Origin: a bacterium
GTDB lineage: Bacteria > Patescibacteriota > Saccharimonadia > Saccharimonadales > Saccharimonadaceae
DNA: 64,000 nt
Reading direction: 5' to 3'
Assembly (NCBI GenBank): GCA_030530825.1
Contig: JAUMUF010000001.1
Coordinates: forward strand, 62,001-126,000
Shown: positions 50,237 to 61,080 of the stretch, piece after piece
Position numbering within the stretch: position 1 is the first letter of the stretch
Layout of the letters: every line of letters starts with the position of its first letter
Notes under the pieces: model-generated
Databases searched by the model: none
The model's input: only the letters and a program-made list of their open reading frames with translations
Told to the model about the DNA's origin: nothing
Translations under genes and position numbers: made by a program

Positions 50237-50950
50237 ATGAAAGATTTCAACAAAATGGAGCAGTCTAATGATTCTTCTGCTTCTCAGTGGGAAATGACAC
50301 CTGCGGAGATTGCAGAAATGAAAGAAGAGCAAAGCCGACGAGAACTAGCCGAGGTGAAAGTCTCAGGAAGGTTTAACCGAACAGAAAAGATCGGACTTCA
50401 CGAGTCTATTAATGCTGGCGAAACATCTAAGGATAGGCTTGATAGGGCAAGAGAGCAGGTCAATTTCTGGTCTAGAGAGAAAGATATTGAAGATCGTCGG
50501 GAATATTGGACTAAGGAATTTAAGCAACGCCAGGATTTTCATAGGGAAATAGATCAAAGAGAAAAGACTTCCACCCTTCAAAAACTAAAAAGCGAAGCTG
50601 AATATAATCTATCTAGGCGAAGTATTTTTCAGAAAGGTTGGGATTTTATAACCTCTGGATTTAGTGCGTCTAAGGTTGCAGATAAATACTATAAAAAGTA
50701 TGATGACTACTTGAATCAAGAGTATAGCGACGAAGTCTCTAAAAATATAATAACTGGCTTTAATGAAAGTATAGATAGAATAGAAGAGCAGGCTAATAGG
50801 GATATTTCCGAACTAAATGAATGGGTTATTGATGAGGCTCGTATAAATAATAACAGACGAATGCGTCCAGATTTTACTATCGAAAATACAAGTGACTATC
50901 TTGCCGTTAAGAAGTCTATCCGTCGAAACCGGAAAAAGAATCAAAAATAG
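50237..50950 (+). CDS. Charged helical protein under a G-tract promoter, unknown function
   Basis: 237 residues, strongly charged, predicted mostly coiled coil (about 20-115 and 165-225), no signal peptide, no Cys, basic tail RRNRKKNQK. No family recognised. The leader AAAAAGAAAGGATTTTTC and the N-terminus MKDFNK are shared with the gene at 61966 (MKNFNK), after which the two proteins differ. AGAAAGGA is the ribosome site. Its promoter carries the 14-G tract, so its expression is probably variable. Terminator downstream. Confidence 0.7.
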   Translation: MKDFNKMEQSNDSSASQWEMTPAEIAEMKEEQSRRELAEVKVSGRFNRTEKIGLHESINAGETSKDRLDRAREQVNFWSREKDIEDRREYWTKEFKQRQDFHREIDQREKTSTLQKLKSEAEYNLSRRSIFQKGWDFITSGFSASKVADKYYKKYDDYLNQEYSDEVSKNIITGFNESIDRIEEQANRDISELNEWVIDEARINNNRRMRPDFTIENTSDYLAVKKSIRRNRKKNQK

Positions 50951-50953
50951 TAT

Positions 50954-50984
50954 AAATCCGCTCCAAAAGGGCGGATTTTATTTG
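50954..50984 (+). terminator. Terminator after the charged-protein gene
   Basis: AAATCCGCTCC / GGGCGGATTT, then TATTT. Confidence 0.8.
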
Positions 50985-51031
50985 CTAAAACTTCCCGCTT
51001 ATGCTAAAATGGAAGAAGAAACGAGGTAAAT

Positions 51032-51445
51032 ATGTTTGAATTAGATGAGAAATTTTTTGAAGAAATTGGCGTAAATCAAATGCCTGAGTCGGAGCGCTCT
51101 GCGTTCAAATCGCACATTCAAGAAGAGGTTGAAGTGCGCGTTGGAGAGAGAATTTCTGACGGTATGCCAATGGAAAAACTTGAAGAATTCGAGATGATTA
51201 TTGACGGAAATGCGGATTTTGTGCAGAGTTGGATTTTTGGCAATGCACCAAACTATCGTGATGACGAGATTTATCAGGCGTTTGTACGTCAAAATGGTGG
51301 CGCGGAAGGCGTTAATGTTATAACAGAATATGCCGGCATGAAGTGGCTCCAACTTAATCGTCCAGATTTTGCGCAAATTGTTCAAGATGTGACTTCAGAG
51401 ATGAAGACGGAACTTCGAGAAAATATCTCTAAAATTATTGGTTAA
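51032..51445 (+). CDS. DUF5663-like protein
   Basis: 137 residues, acidic. FELDEKFFEEIGVNQMPESERSAF then EEVEVRVGERISDGMPMEKLEEFE resembles a small uncharacterised family (DUF5663) I associate with CPR genomes. No catalytic motif visible. TAAAAT upstream and GAGGT as a ribosome site. Monocistronic. Confidence 0.65.
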   Translation: MFELDEKFFEEIGVNQMPESERSAFKSHIQEEVEVRVGERISDGMPMEKLEEFEMIIDGNADFVQSWIFGNAPNYRDDEIYQAFVRQNGGAEGVNVITEYAGMKWLQLNRPDFAQIVQDVTSEMKTELRENISKIIG

Positions 51446-51448
51446 ATA

Positions 51449-51478
51449 AAATCGCTCCAGTATTGGGGCGATTTTTGA
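51449..51478. terminator. Bidirectional terminator
   Basis: AAATCGCTCC / GGGGCGATTT, serving this gene and the convergent fmt. Confidence 0.8.
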
Positions 51479-51480
51479 GA

Positions 51481-52371
51481 TTATCTCAAGTATCCACGAG
51501 CAAATTCTTCTGCCGATATTTTTTTACCACTTGGAGCGGTTAGAGTTAGGATTTTTAAGAATTTGCCGTCCTTGAATTTGATTTCAAGAGGTGAACTGCT
51601 TGAAATATCGCAAACTTCAGCGGAATTAACAATCACTGTATTTTCTCCAATTTCTATCTTACTTTTGGGGAAAATCTCGAAGGCGCGGATTTGCCTTTCT
51701 GCTTGATCGGCAGTTAATCTGGAAGGATCGAGCAGAGCGTCATTTTTGGACAAAAGAGAGCAGTAGGTGGCCTGTTTGTGATTTTGCTCAGATGGTAGAA
51801 TGTCGCCGCGCATGATTTGCTCAAGCGACTGAGATAGAAGAGTTGCACCTTTGGACTCGCACATTTCGTAAAGAGTCTTGGCGGTTACTTGGCTAGAAAT
51901 TGGAAACTCCGATTGGATGTAGATTGGTCCCGCATCCATGTCTTTGGTTAGGCCCATTATTGAGATACCAGTTGTATCATCTCCATTGAGAATCGCGCTT
52001 TCTATTGGGCTTGGACCTCGATATTTTGGCAAAAGTGAAGGATGAACATTGATAATTCCGCCGTCGAAAAGGTCAATGATTGATTGCGGAATAATCCGGC
52101 CAAAACTCACCAGAACACCGATTGGGCGTATTGGAAGGCTTTCTACAAATGGGACGATTTCTGCCATTTTTGAGGGCTGTAGGACGCGTATTTGGTGTTT
52201 TTCAGCGATTATTTTGACTTTTGGCGGGGTGAGTTTTTGTCCACGACCTTTTTTTGAATCGGGTTTAGTGACAACCGCTGCTACTTCAAAGCCTTTCGAA
52301 ATAAGTGCCTCAAGACTGGCTGCAGAAAAATCTTCCGTACCGAAAAAGACGATCGGACGGCTATTCTTCAT
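51481..52371 (-). CDS. fmt: Methionyl-tRNA formyltransferase
   Basis: 296 residues. Formyl-THF-binding and catalytic segment NVHPSLLPKYRGPSPIESAILNGD (about 108-131) holds Asn, His and the SLLPKYRG signature; C-terminal domain about 205-296. It formylates Met-tRNAi. It overlaps def by 11 bases, an ordinary pairing: one adds and the other removes the formyl group. Confidence 0.96.
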   Translation of the reverse strand: MKNSRPIVFFGTEDFSAASLEALISKGFEVAAVVTKPDSKKGRGQKLTPPKVKIIAEKHQIRVLQPSKMAEIVPFVESLPIRPIGVLVSFGRIIPQSIIDLFDGGIINVHPSLLPKYRGPSPIESAILNGDDTTGISIMGLTKDMDAGPIYIQSEFPISSQVTAKTLYEMCESKGATLLSQSLEQIMRGDILPSEQNHKQATYCSLLSKNDALLDPSRLTADQAERQIRAFEIFPKSKIEIGENTVIVNSAEVCDISSSSPLEIKFKDGKFLKILTLTAPSGKKISAEEFARGYLR

Positions 52372-52951
52372 CCAAATCCTCCCACAAATCTTGATTGTTC
52401 TTGATGTCTTTCTCGTAATTTAATGGCTGAAGTTCTCCGCGGTCGTTGAGTTGATAAAATGCGTGCTTTTTGTCCCTGATATGATCGATAAATAGCACAC
52501 CATTGGTATGGTCAATCTCATGCTGAAGAACTCTCGCAAGGAAGTCTTGCGCCTTGATACGAATCTCCTCGCCATTGATATCTAGCGCCTTAACGCGGAT
52601 TTTGCTGTGGCGGGGGACTTTTCCGTAAATTCCTTTGATCGAGAGACAGCCCTCAAAATCTTCGACAATTTTACCTTCAAATTTGACAATTTCTGGGTTG
52701 ATGAGTGCGACAAATTCTTGGTTGGACTTATCATCAAGATCCGCACGAACGATCACGATTTTGTAAAGTTGATCGATCTGTGGGGCCGCTAGCGCCGCCG
52801 ATATCTCATGCGGGTGGTGCTTTTCCCAGTCGAGGCTTGCATCGATCATATCTTGAATAATTTGCCTGATTTCATCATTTATAAAATGAACTCTCTCCGC
52901 CTTTTTTCTGAGATTTGGATTGGGTAGGGTGATAATATTTTCTGCTTTCAT
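52361..52951 (-). CDS. def: Peptide deformylase
   Basis: 196 residues. Motif II FEGCLSIKG (metal Cys) and motif III QHEIDHTNGVLF (HExxH) are intact. Motif I, normally GxGLAAPQ, reads SAALAAPQ. TATAAT (52965-52960) ends 8 bases before the ATG, nearly leaderless. Removes the formyl group from nascent proteins; map at 61068 then cuts Met. Confidence 0.95.
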   Translation of the reverse strand: MKAENIITLPNPNLRKKAERVHFINDEIRQIIQDMIDASLDWEKHHPHEISAALAAPQIDQLYKIVIVRADLDDKSNQEFVALINPEIVKFEGKIVEDFEGCLSIKGIYGKVPRHSKIRVKALDINGEEIRIKAQDFLARVLQHEIDHTNGVLFIDHIRDKKHAFYQLNDRGELQPLNYEKDIKNNQDLWEDLDEE

Positions 52952-52989
52952 TATGTTAAATTATAGCATATTTTGGTTTAAAAGTGTAA

Positions 52990-54951
52990 TTAAATCAGCC
53001 CGCCATCCAAATCTGCCCGCCAGTGGGCTTTAGTCTGAAATTGCCGTGCGATCTGTGTGAGGTGTGCGCGTTTTTTGCTTTTGATTACAATTTGCCAGCG
53101 ATAAGTGTCGCCAACTCGCTCATAAAATGCAGGTGTTGGGCCAAAAATCTGGACCTTTCCGCTAAATTCCTCTCGAATTTTCTTCGCCGCTTTTTGCGCA
53201 TTTGCTACGGCGGATTTTTCAGTTTTATAAACACAGGTCAATCTTAGCATATGAACGAAGGGCGGGTAATTTTGGGCTTCACGATTTTTAATTTCGAAAT
53301 TATAGAAACCATCGTAATCTTGATTTATGCCCAATTTTATCGAAGGCGCATCGGGCTGGTAAGTCTGAATCACCGCATTGGTGTCGTCGTCATGACGCCC
53401 AACTCTCCCAACAACTTGTGATAGAAGTTGAAAATTTCGTTCGCTCGAATTAAAATCAGGCAAACTCAATCCAGCATCAGCCTGAACGACAACTACGGTC
53501 TTAAGTAATGGCAAATCAAGTCCTTTGGCGATGACTTGCGTGCCGATGATGATGTCGATTTCGCCACTTCGAATTTCTACGTAGAGTTTTTCGACGGTTT
53601 CTTCTTTGCCTGAATCCGCGTCAAAGCGTGCGATTTTTTTATCAGGAAAAATCTTGCGTATCTCTTCTTCAATCATTTTGGTGCCAATGCCTTTGTGTAT
53701 GATTTCTGGCTCGCCACAATCTGGGCAGACTAGGGGAACTTTCTCTCTATGGCCGCAAATATGGCTCGCCAAAATATGCTTATCATGATGAAGCGTCATC
53801 GGTAGAAAGCAATTCTTGCATAGCGCTTGCCAGCCGCAATTATGACACATTGTAATGCTCGCCGATCCGCGACGGTTGTGATAAATCAGGACCTGCTTAC
53901 CTTCTTTAAGAGTTTTTTTCATCTCTTCGAGAAGTTTGTTTGAAAAAAATCGGTGCTTCAAATTTTCCTTTTTTGAAATATCTATAAGGTGGATATCGGG
54001 TGGCTGGGCGGTTGATTTGGCGAGATTTTTAAGTCGAATTATTGGATTGCCACCATTTTTTTCGGCAATATCCGCGAGAAAATAATCTTCGACTGATGGC
54101 GTTGCTGAGCCAAAAATCGCTTTAATTTGGAACTGTTTCGCCAAAAAACTCGCCGCTCGAAGCGCAGAATATTTGGGCGTTTGATCTTGCCTGAAAGTCG
54201 GCTCGTGACACTCATCAATCACAATTAAGCCAAGATTTTTAACTGGCGAAAAAATCGCCGAACGCGCTCCAATGATAAGTTGAGGCTCGGCATCGTTGAG
54301 AATTGAAAGCCAAATTTTGTGCCGTTCGGCTTCAGTTAAGCGCGAATGGATTATTTTTATGTTCGAAAATTCTCGCGAAAAATTGGCGACGAGTTGCGAA
54401 GTTAGAGCGATTTCTGGAACTAAAATTATGGCTGATTTTTGCTTTTCGAAAAGCATTTTTTTGGCTTGATTTATGTAAATTTCAGTTTTTCCAGAGCCCG
54501 TGATGCCGTGAATGAGTGTCGTTCCGCTCGAGATTTTGTCGAGTTTTTCAATGGCTTCAATCTGTTCTTGGTTGTATAAAAAATTTATACAAGGACTGTT
54601 GTCGATTGAAGAAATTTTTTGTTCAGACTTTTTTGAAATTCGGCGGTTTTTTGATATTCCGGTCGGTAAAATTCCGCTCAAAATCTGTGGTAAGGGTGTA
54701 GCGTAAAAATCTCTCATCCACTCGGCAGATCTCAAAATATGTTCTGGGAGATTTTTTGAGATTATTCTTGAGATTTCTTTTGTTTCGAAATCGGGCTTTT
54801 CGACTTCGCGCCAAACCACGCCTATCATCTTTTTTGAGCCAACAGGAATTTCGACAATATCGCCACGAGAAACTTCTTCGCAAGAAAAATAAGTAAAAAA
54901 TTCCGCTCCGTCACGGACAATTTTGATTGGTGCGATTTCCCAATATTTCAT
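52990..54951 (-). CDS. priA: Primosomal replication-restart helicase PriA
   Basis: 653 residues from the ATG at 54951; TATAAT ends 6 bases before it, so the longer frame to 54987 is rejected. N-terminal 3'-end-binding domain, then Walker A HGITGSGKTEIY, DEAH-type box IDECHE, the zinc site CHNCGWQALCKNC and CPDCG, and helicase motifs GTQVIAKGLDLP and SQVVGRVGR. It reloads the replicative helicase at stalled forks. Confidence 0.95.
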   Translation of the reverse strand: MKYWEIAPIKIVRDGAEFFTYFSCEEVSRGDIVEIPVGSKKMIGVVWREVEKPDFETKEISRIISKNLPEHILRSAEWMRDFYATPLPQILSGILPTGISKNRRISKKSEQKISSIDNSPCINFLYNQEQIEAIEKLDKISSGTTLIHGITGSGKTEIYINQAKKMLFEKQKSAIILVPEIALTSQLVANFSREFSNIKIIHSRLTEAERHKIWLSILNDAEPQLIIGARSAIFSPVKNLGLIVIDECHEPTFRQDQTPKYSALRAASFLAKQFQIKAIFGSATPSVEDYFLADIAEKNGGNPIIRLKNLAKSTAQPPDIHLIDISKKENLKHRFFSNKLLEEMKKTLKEGKQVLIYHNRRGSASITMCHNCGWQALCKNCFLPMTLHHDKHILASHICGHREKVPLVCPDCGEPEIIHKGIGTKMIEEEIRKIFPDKKIARFDADSGKEETVEKLYVEIRSGEIDIIIGTQVIAKGLDLPLLKTVVVVQADAGLSLPDFNSSERNFQLLSQVVGRVGRHDDDTNAVIQTYQPDAPSIKLGINQDYDGFYNFEIKNREAQNYPPFVHMLRLTCVYKTEKSAVANAQKAAKKIREEFSGKVQIFGPTPAFYERVGDTYRWQIVIKSKKRAHLTQIARQFQTKAHWRADLDGGLI

Positions 54952-55043
54952 TTTTCTATTATAACACTTTGGATTAAATTTTGACAAAAACCAGCCTTGA
55001 AATTCAATCCAAAATCAAGTAAAATAGATGAAAAGAGGGAATT

Positions 55044-55355
55044 ATGGTAGATTTGGATATTTTTATCACATCACGAGTTAAACGCAAGTTGGTTGTGTTT
55101 TTTGTATCGTATCCTGCCATAAAAATGCACTCGCGGGGGCTTGCTAAACTTTTGAAAGAAGATGCCGGTAATGTTCAACGTGAACTTTTGAAGTTGGAAA
55201 AGGCTGGCTTTTTAACTAAAGAAAAAAAGAAAAATACTTTTGTGTTTTCAGTTAAAACTGATTTTTTGTTCTTTTCAGAACTCCAATCTATTGTAGTTAA
55301 GGTCAGAACACAGCATAAAAATGCAGCCAAATTGACCGCGCAAAAATCGGAGTAG
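55044..55355 (+). CDS. Small winged-helix DNA-binding protein
   Basis: 103 residues. SRVKRKLVVFFVSYPAIKMHSRGLAKLLKEDAGNVQRELLKLEKAGFL is an ArsR/MarR-like winged helix, similar in layout to the N-terminus of the 17505 protein. The C-terminus is a short basic helix. GAGGGAATT is the ribosome site. recJ starts 9 bases downstream, so it may regulate or simply share that operon. Confidence 0.65.
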   Translation: MVDLDIFITSRVKRKLVVFFVSYPAIKMHSRGLAKLLKEDAGNVQRELLKLEKAGFLTKEKKKNTFVFSVKTDFLFFSELQSIVVKVRTQHKNAAKLTAQKSE

Positions 55356-55364
55356 AAGATCGGA

Positions 55365-57013
<1,649 letters not shown>

Positions 57014-57017
<4 letters not shown>

Positions 57018-58015
57018 AAATTTTATTATTCAGAGATGATGAAAAAACTTTCGCCAAAAGTGGCGTTGGACGCGCAATGAAGCATCAAGAGCGCGCGCTT
57101 GAACTGGCTGGCGTTGATTTTACTTTTGATAAAAATGCCGATTTCGACATTGTTCATCTCAACACAATCAATCCGCAATCTTATTTTTTGGCAAAAAAAG
57201 CTCGAAAAATGGGCAAAAAAGTTGTTTTTCACGCGCACTCAACAGAGGAGGATTTTCGAAATTCTTTTGCGTTCTCTAATCTGCTTGCGCCGATTTTCAA
57301 GAAGTGGCTCAAAAAATGCTACAACACGGCGGATATTTTGCCAACGCCGACGCCTTATTCAAAGAGTTTGCTCGAAAAATACAATCTTCGGCCGCCGATT
57401 GTGCCGATTTCGAACGGTATTGATTTGGAGAAATTTGCGCCAGATGATAAAAAAATCGCCAAGTTTCGAAAATATTTCAACCTTTCGAAAAACCAAAAAG
57501 TTGTGATTTCGGTTGGACATTATTTTGAAAGAAAGGGTTTGCCAGATTTTTGCGAAGTCGCACGGCAATTTCCAGAGGTAAAATTTATTTGGTTTGGCTA
57601 TACTGTGCCGGCGCTCCTCACTGAAAACGTAAAAAAAGCCATCAAAAACAAGCCAGAAAATGTGATTTTGCCCGGCTACATTGACGGCGAAATTATTCAG
57701 GGCGCGTTTTCGAGTGCGGATTTGTTTTTCTTCCCGAGCTACGAAGAAACTGAGGGGATTGTGGTTCTTGAGGCGCTTGCTTCAAAATGTCAGGTTTTGG
57801 TCAGAGATATTGGCGTTTATGACGGTTGGCTTGTTAAAAACAAGAACTGTTTTATGGGTGAAAATAACGCAGAATTTACGGAAAAAATTCGACTTTATTT
57901 TGACGGATTGTTTGATTCGACGAAAGAAAAAGGCTTCGAAGTTGCCAAAGAGCGAAGTTTGGAGAAAATCGGCGAACAGCTTCGACAAATTTACTCTGAA
58001 CTTTTGTCAAAATAA
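57014..58015 (+). CDS. Glycosyltransferase family 4 (GT-B)
   Basis: 333 residues. GVGRAMKHQERAL near the N-terminus, VVFHAHSTEEDF, PISNGIDLEKFAP (about 135) and the donor-binding FFFPSYEETEGIVVLEALAS (about 237-256) with the E-x7-E arrangement. The layout fits diacylglycerol glucosyltransferase-like enzymes, so it may make a glycolipid; acceptor not provable. AAAGGGAG ribosome site inside the end of recJ. Confidence 0.88.
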
Positions 58016-58058
58016 AACAGTTGATTTTTCGAAAAAAAGGTGATAAAATGGTGTCAGT

Positions 58059-58277
58059 ATGAGTATTAGTGTAACAAGAAAAGACCAGAAGGAAGCGAAC
58101 GAGAATATTATTCGCCGATTCAATCGCAAAGTTCTACAAAGTGGAGTTTTGAGCGAGGCTAAGGCGTCTATGCGATTTTCTAAGCCAATCAGCAAGTCTG
58201 AGCGCCGTAAAAAAGCGATCATCCGTAACGAGCGTCGTGCTGAAAAAACAATGAAAATGCGACTTGGTATTCGCTAA
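58059..58277 (+). CDS. rpsU: 30S ribosomal protein bS21
   Basis: 72 residues, NENIIRRFNRKVLQSGVLSEAK and a long basic C-terminus, as in bS21. TAAAAT (58044-58049) ends 9 bases before the ATG, leaving a leader of only a few bases. bS21 sits near the anti-SD, relevant where many mRNAs lack SDs. Confidence 0.93.
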   Translation: MSISVTRKDQKEANENIIRRFNRKVLQSGVLSEAKASMRFSKPISKSERRKKAIIRNERRAEKTMKMRLGIR

Positions 58278-58281
58278 ATCA

Positions 58282-58317
58282 CAAATTCCAGTCGAGAGGC
58301 TGGATTTTGTTTTTTTG
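58282..58317 (+). terminator. Terminator after rpsU
   Basis: CAAATTCCAG, loop, CTGGATTTTG, then TTTTTT. Confidence 0.8.
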
Positions 58318-58355
58318 GGAGAGATTCTCGATAATTTAATTTTGAAAGGAGAAAA

Positions 58356-58793
58356 ATGAAAGATCAGATCAACGCAGATTTGAAAACCGCGATGTTGGCG
58401 CGCGATAGTTTTACCGCTGACACAATAAAGGGACTGAAAGCAGCAATTTTAAACGAAGAAGTGGCCAAAAACAAGCGCGAAGAAGGTTTGACCGACTCTG
58501 AGATTGAAGCGGTTGTAGCGCGAGAAGTTAAAAAGCGCAAAGAGGCTGCGGCACTTTTGGATGCCGAGCGCGCAGAAAATGAGTTGCGTGAGGCGGAGAT
58601 TCTCGCAAAATATTTGCCAGAAATGGCGAGCGAAGAAGAAATCCGAAGTTTCGTCGAAGCAGAAATTGCCAAATTGGAAGAAAAATCGATGAAGCAAATG
58701 GGTGCGGTAATGGGTGCCGCTAAGGCGAAATTTGGAAATTCAGCCGACGGCGCGCTTCTTTCGCAAATTGTTAAGGAATTGCTTTCGAAATAA
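58356..58793 (+). CDS. yqeY: GatB/YqeY domain protein
   Basis: 145 residues: KDQINADLKTAMLARDSFTADTIKGLKAAILNEE opening, AEILAKYLPEMASEEEI and MGAVMGAAKAKFG are typical of YqeY, a stand-alone relative of the GatB tail domain that binds tRNA in the amidotransferase. Exact role unknown. GAAAGGAG ribosome site. yqeY next to rpsU is common in bacteria. Confidence 0.93.
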   Translation: MKDQINADLKTAMLARDSFTADTIKGLKAAILNEEVAKNKREEGLTDSEIEAVVAREVKKRKEAAALLDAERAENELREAEILAKYLPEMASEEEIRSFVEAEIAKLEEKSMKQMGAVMGAAKAKFGNSADGALLSQIVKELLSK

Positions 58794-58795
58794 TA

Positions 58796-58830
58796 CAAAA
58801 ATCGGGTCTTTTATGGCTCGATTTTCTTTA
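58796..58830 (+). terminator. Terminator after yqeY
   Basis: AAAATCGGG / CTCGATTTT with a loop of about 10 bases, then CTTTATTT. Confidence 0.65.
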
Positions 58831-58834
58831 TTTA

Positions 58835-58864
58835 TTGACAGTGCTACCCTGATAATGATATTAT
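58835..58864 (+). promoter_or_regulatory. Promoter of the orphan prepilin gene
   Basis: TTGACA (58835-58840), 18 bases, TATTAT (58859-58864), then exactly 6 bases to the ATG: a complete two-element promoter for a leaderless mRNA. Confidence 0.8.
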
Positions 58865-58870
58865 TTAGCT

Positions 58871-59419
58871 ATGGAACATAAGCATAATAATGGCTTTACT
58901 ATTATAGAGGTAGTTCTTGTTTTAGCTATTGCTGGTCTGATATTTTTGGCTGTATTCTTGGCTTTGCCTGCTATTCAGAGAAGCCTGCGCGATCAGGCCA
59001 GAAAGGATGCAGTAGCAAAAACTATATCAATGATTCAAGCATATCGGTCTAATGGTGGTAGAGAGTTAAGATACGGTTCAGCTCACGACAGCTATATTTT
59101 TACAAGAAGAGATGGTGGGTGGTTTACCAACGGTCAAGATTACGCAGGCATCGAGAGCTATCTCGATGGTCAGAATTTCCCGGCAGAGATTGAGCGTGTT
59201 TCTATTTTTACTAGAGGCTCGGCTCCTCCTTTTGTGCGCCACCCAAGGCGATCTGTATATGATGAATTTGTTGGTAGGCTCCAAATAGTCTTGCGTGGAT
59301 CTTGCGATATTTCTTCCGCTCACGGGGAGGCGTTTTATCCCTCAAGGGATAGCAGAAATACTTCAATTGTTGCCATACATCTTGAGGGTGGAGATTGGTA
59401 CTGCGAGGAATTTTATTAA
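58871..59419 (+). CDS. Orphan prepilin-like protein
   Basis: 182 residues. Leader MEHKHNNG, then FTIIEVVLVLAIAGLIFLAVFLALP with Glu+5, a perfect PilD substrate. The mature domain has two Cys near 152 and 180 and no recognised fold. It lies 52 kb from the pilus cluster and is monocistronic, so it may be an alternative or accessory pilin. Leaderless promoter. Confidence 0.82.
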   Translation: MEHKHNNGFTIIEVVLVLAIAGLIFLAVFLALPAIQRSLRDQARKDAVAKTISMIQAYRSNGGRELRYGSAHDSYIFTRRDGGWFTNGQDYAGIESYLDGQNFPAEIERVSIFTRGSAPPFVRHPRRSVYDEFVGRLQIVLRGSCDISSAHGEAFYPSRDSRNTSIVAIHLEGGDWYCEEFY

Positions 59420-59446
59420 AAAATCGAGCCTTGGGCTTGATTTTTG
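59418..59446 (+). terminator. Terminator after the orphan prepilin gene
   Basis: AAAAATCGAGCC, loop TTG, GGCTTGATTTTT. Confidence 0.85.
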
Positions 59447-59476
59447 TTGACCCAGTATACTGTAATATGTTAAAAT
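59447..59476 (+). promoter_or_regulatory. Promoter of the split membrane-protein gene
   Basis: TTGACC (59447-59452), 18 bases, TAAAAT (59471-59476), followed by AAGGAGATG as ribosome site. Confidence 0.7.
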
Positions 59477-59512
59477 AACCATAAGTGTTTTAATATAAAA
59501 AGGAGATGTAAT

Positions 59513-60447
59513 ATGGATAAAGAGATTGATTTTTCTTCTCTTAACGATAAATCTTTCAAGACCAGAGAAGAAGCAGTTGACGCACTGACCCAGTTGCTGG
59601 AAGACAATAATTTTAAGAAGCGAGAGTGCGCCGATAATGAGCTTGCTGTTGCTGGAACGGGATCTACTCAGACGCAAGTTTCTGCTAGACATAATGCTAA
59701 TGATATAAAATCGCCCAATACAGGCTTTGGGTCAGGCAGTGAGATGGCGATCTTGCTGATTGTTGTTGCAATCTTGGCTATTGTTACTGTTTATTTGGTA
59801 AAATTTAGTAAGAAGTCGAGTAAAATATTTAATTTCGTACTGGCTGGATTTATGGCGGTCTTTATGTCTTTTAGTGGTATTGGTAGAGTTTTTGCTCAAG
59901 ATGATTTGCGGTGTGGACAATATGGTCCGTACGATATGTTTTTGCTACCATAGAGGTGGATAGAGGGGGTCCTTTTGGTGGCAATAATAACAATTATCCT
60001 AAATATAGGGTCCATATAGACGACTATGGTGACTCGAGAAATTTTATCGATGCTAAGGATTATCTGATCAATAATGAGGATGAGGTGCGTAGAAATATGC
60101 GGGATAGCACCACTGGCTATGATAGGATGATGTTTGATAGAAATGAAGTTATGCCGTACTCTTTTCATACTCCTCGTGAAATTTTTGAGAGATATAATAT
60201 TCCTATGGAGGTTAGGACATTTGAGAGGTTGGCGGAGCTTCCTGTCTGGAGTGCTATAATTAGGCAGGACTATAAAAATATCTCAATTAGTGGATTGACC
60301 CATGCTGAGAGGCTGGATTATGGATTTAATTATCGAAAGGATTTGTTAAATGATCTTCTTAATAAGGAAGAGTTCAAGCCTGTAAATGATGGTAAATATC
60401 CGGGGCAAATTTTTATACGTGATGAAGAAGCTCTTTACTTTGTTTAA
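59513..60447 (+). pseudogene. Membrane/secreted protein gene split by a frameshift at a T5 run
   Basis: The first frame (59513-59953) encodes an acidic N-terminus, SPNTGFGSGS, a span (about 77-99), KKSSK, a second hydrophobic segment and FAQDDLRCGQYGPYDMF, then stops. The next frame, -1 relative, continues FATIEVDRGGPFGG and runs open to 60447 with a well-formed, acidic domain. One extra T in GTTTTTG (59938-59944) would fuse them into about 312 residues. PNTG followed by a span and KK resembles a sortase-type signal, though placed mid-protein. Could be a true mutation, an assembly error, a phase-variable site, or two genes. Confidence 0.6.
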
Positions 60448-60450
60448 GCA

Positions 60451-60480
60451 GTTAAAACTCCTCCGGGAGTTTTAATTTTG
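60451..60480 (+). terminator. Terminator after the split gene
   Basis: TTAAAACTCC, TCC, GGGAGTTTTAA then TTTTG. Confidence 0.85.
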
Positions 60481-60534
60481 CGCAAAATATGCTAAAATGG
60501 TTTTGATAAAATTTAACAAAACAAAAGGAATTTA

Positions 60535-61080
60535 ATGATTGTATTTTTTGGTCCGGCAGGTGCTGGAAAAAGTGTTCAGGGCAATCTTCTGGCCGCGCGC
60601 AATGACTGGCGTTGGCTTGGTGCGGGGCAACTTCTCCGCGATAGCAAAGATCCAGAACTTCTTAAAAGAATGTCTACAGGTAAATTGGTTGAGCCGGAAA
60701 TCGTTAATCGCATTATGGGCGAGGCGCTTTCTCGTGCTAATGATAAGGTTAGAAAAGTCATTTTGGACGGCTATCCACGCCAACTTGCGCAGGCGGAGTG
60801 GCTTTTTGAAAATAAAGATCACCATGGCAGAAATATTGAACTTGTGGTCGTCTTGGAAGTTCCTAGGAGCGAACTCCTTCGCCGCCTCGAAATCCGTGGC
60901 CGAATGGACGATACGCCTGAGATTATTGATGAGCGCCTAAGGATTTATCGTCAAGAGATGTATCCTGTTCTCAATTATTTTAATGAAAAGGGTGTGCGAA
61001 TCGCTCATATTGATGGCACCGGCTCGGTTGGGCAAGTGCATGATCGCATAATGGAGGAGATTGAGTCGTGCGAAATCTAA
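60535..61080 (+). CDS. adk: Adenylate kinase-type nucleoside monophosphate kinase
   Basis: 181 residues, short-LID type. P-loop GPAGAGKSVQG (6-16), DGYPRQLAQAEWL (NMP/AMP region), RLEIRGRMDDTPEIIDERLRIY in the LID position, without the zinc cysteines. Interconverts AMP, ADP and ATP. AAAGGAAT upstream. It overlaps map by 13 bases; adk-map is a classical pair. Confidence 0.9.
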   Translation: MIVFFGPAGAGKSVQGNLLAARNDWRWLGAGQLLRDSKDPELLKRMSTGKLVEPEIVNRIMGEALSRANDKVRKVILDGYPRQLAQAEWLFENKDHHGRNIELVVVLEVPRSELLRRLEIRGRMDDTPEIIDERLRIYRQEMYPVLNYFNEKGVRIAHIDGTGSVGQVHDRIMEEIESCEI

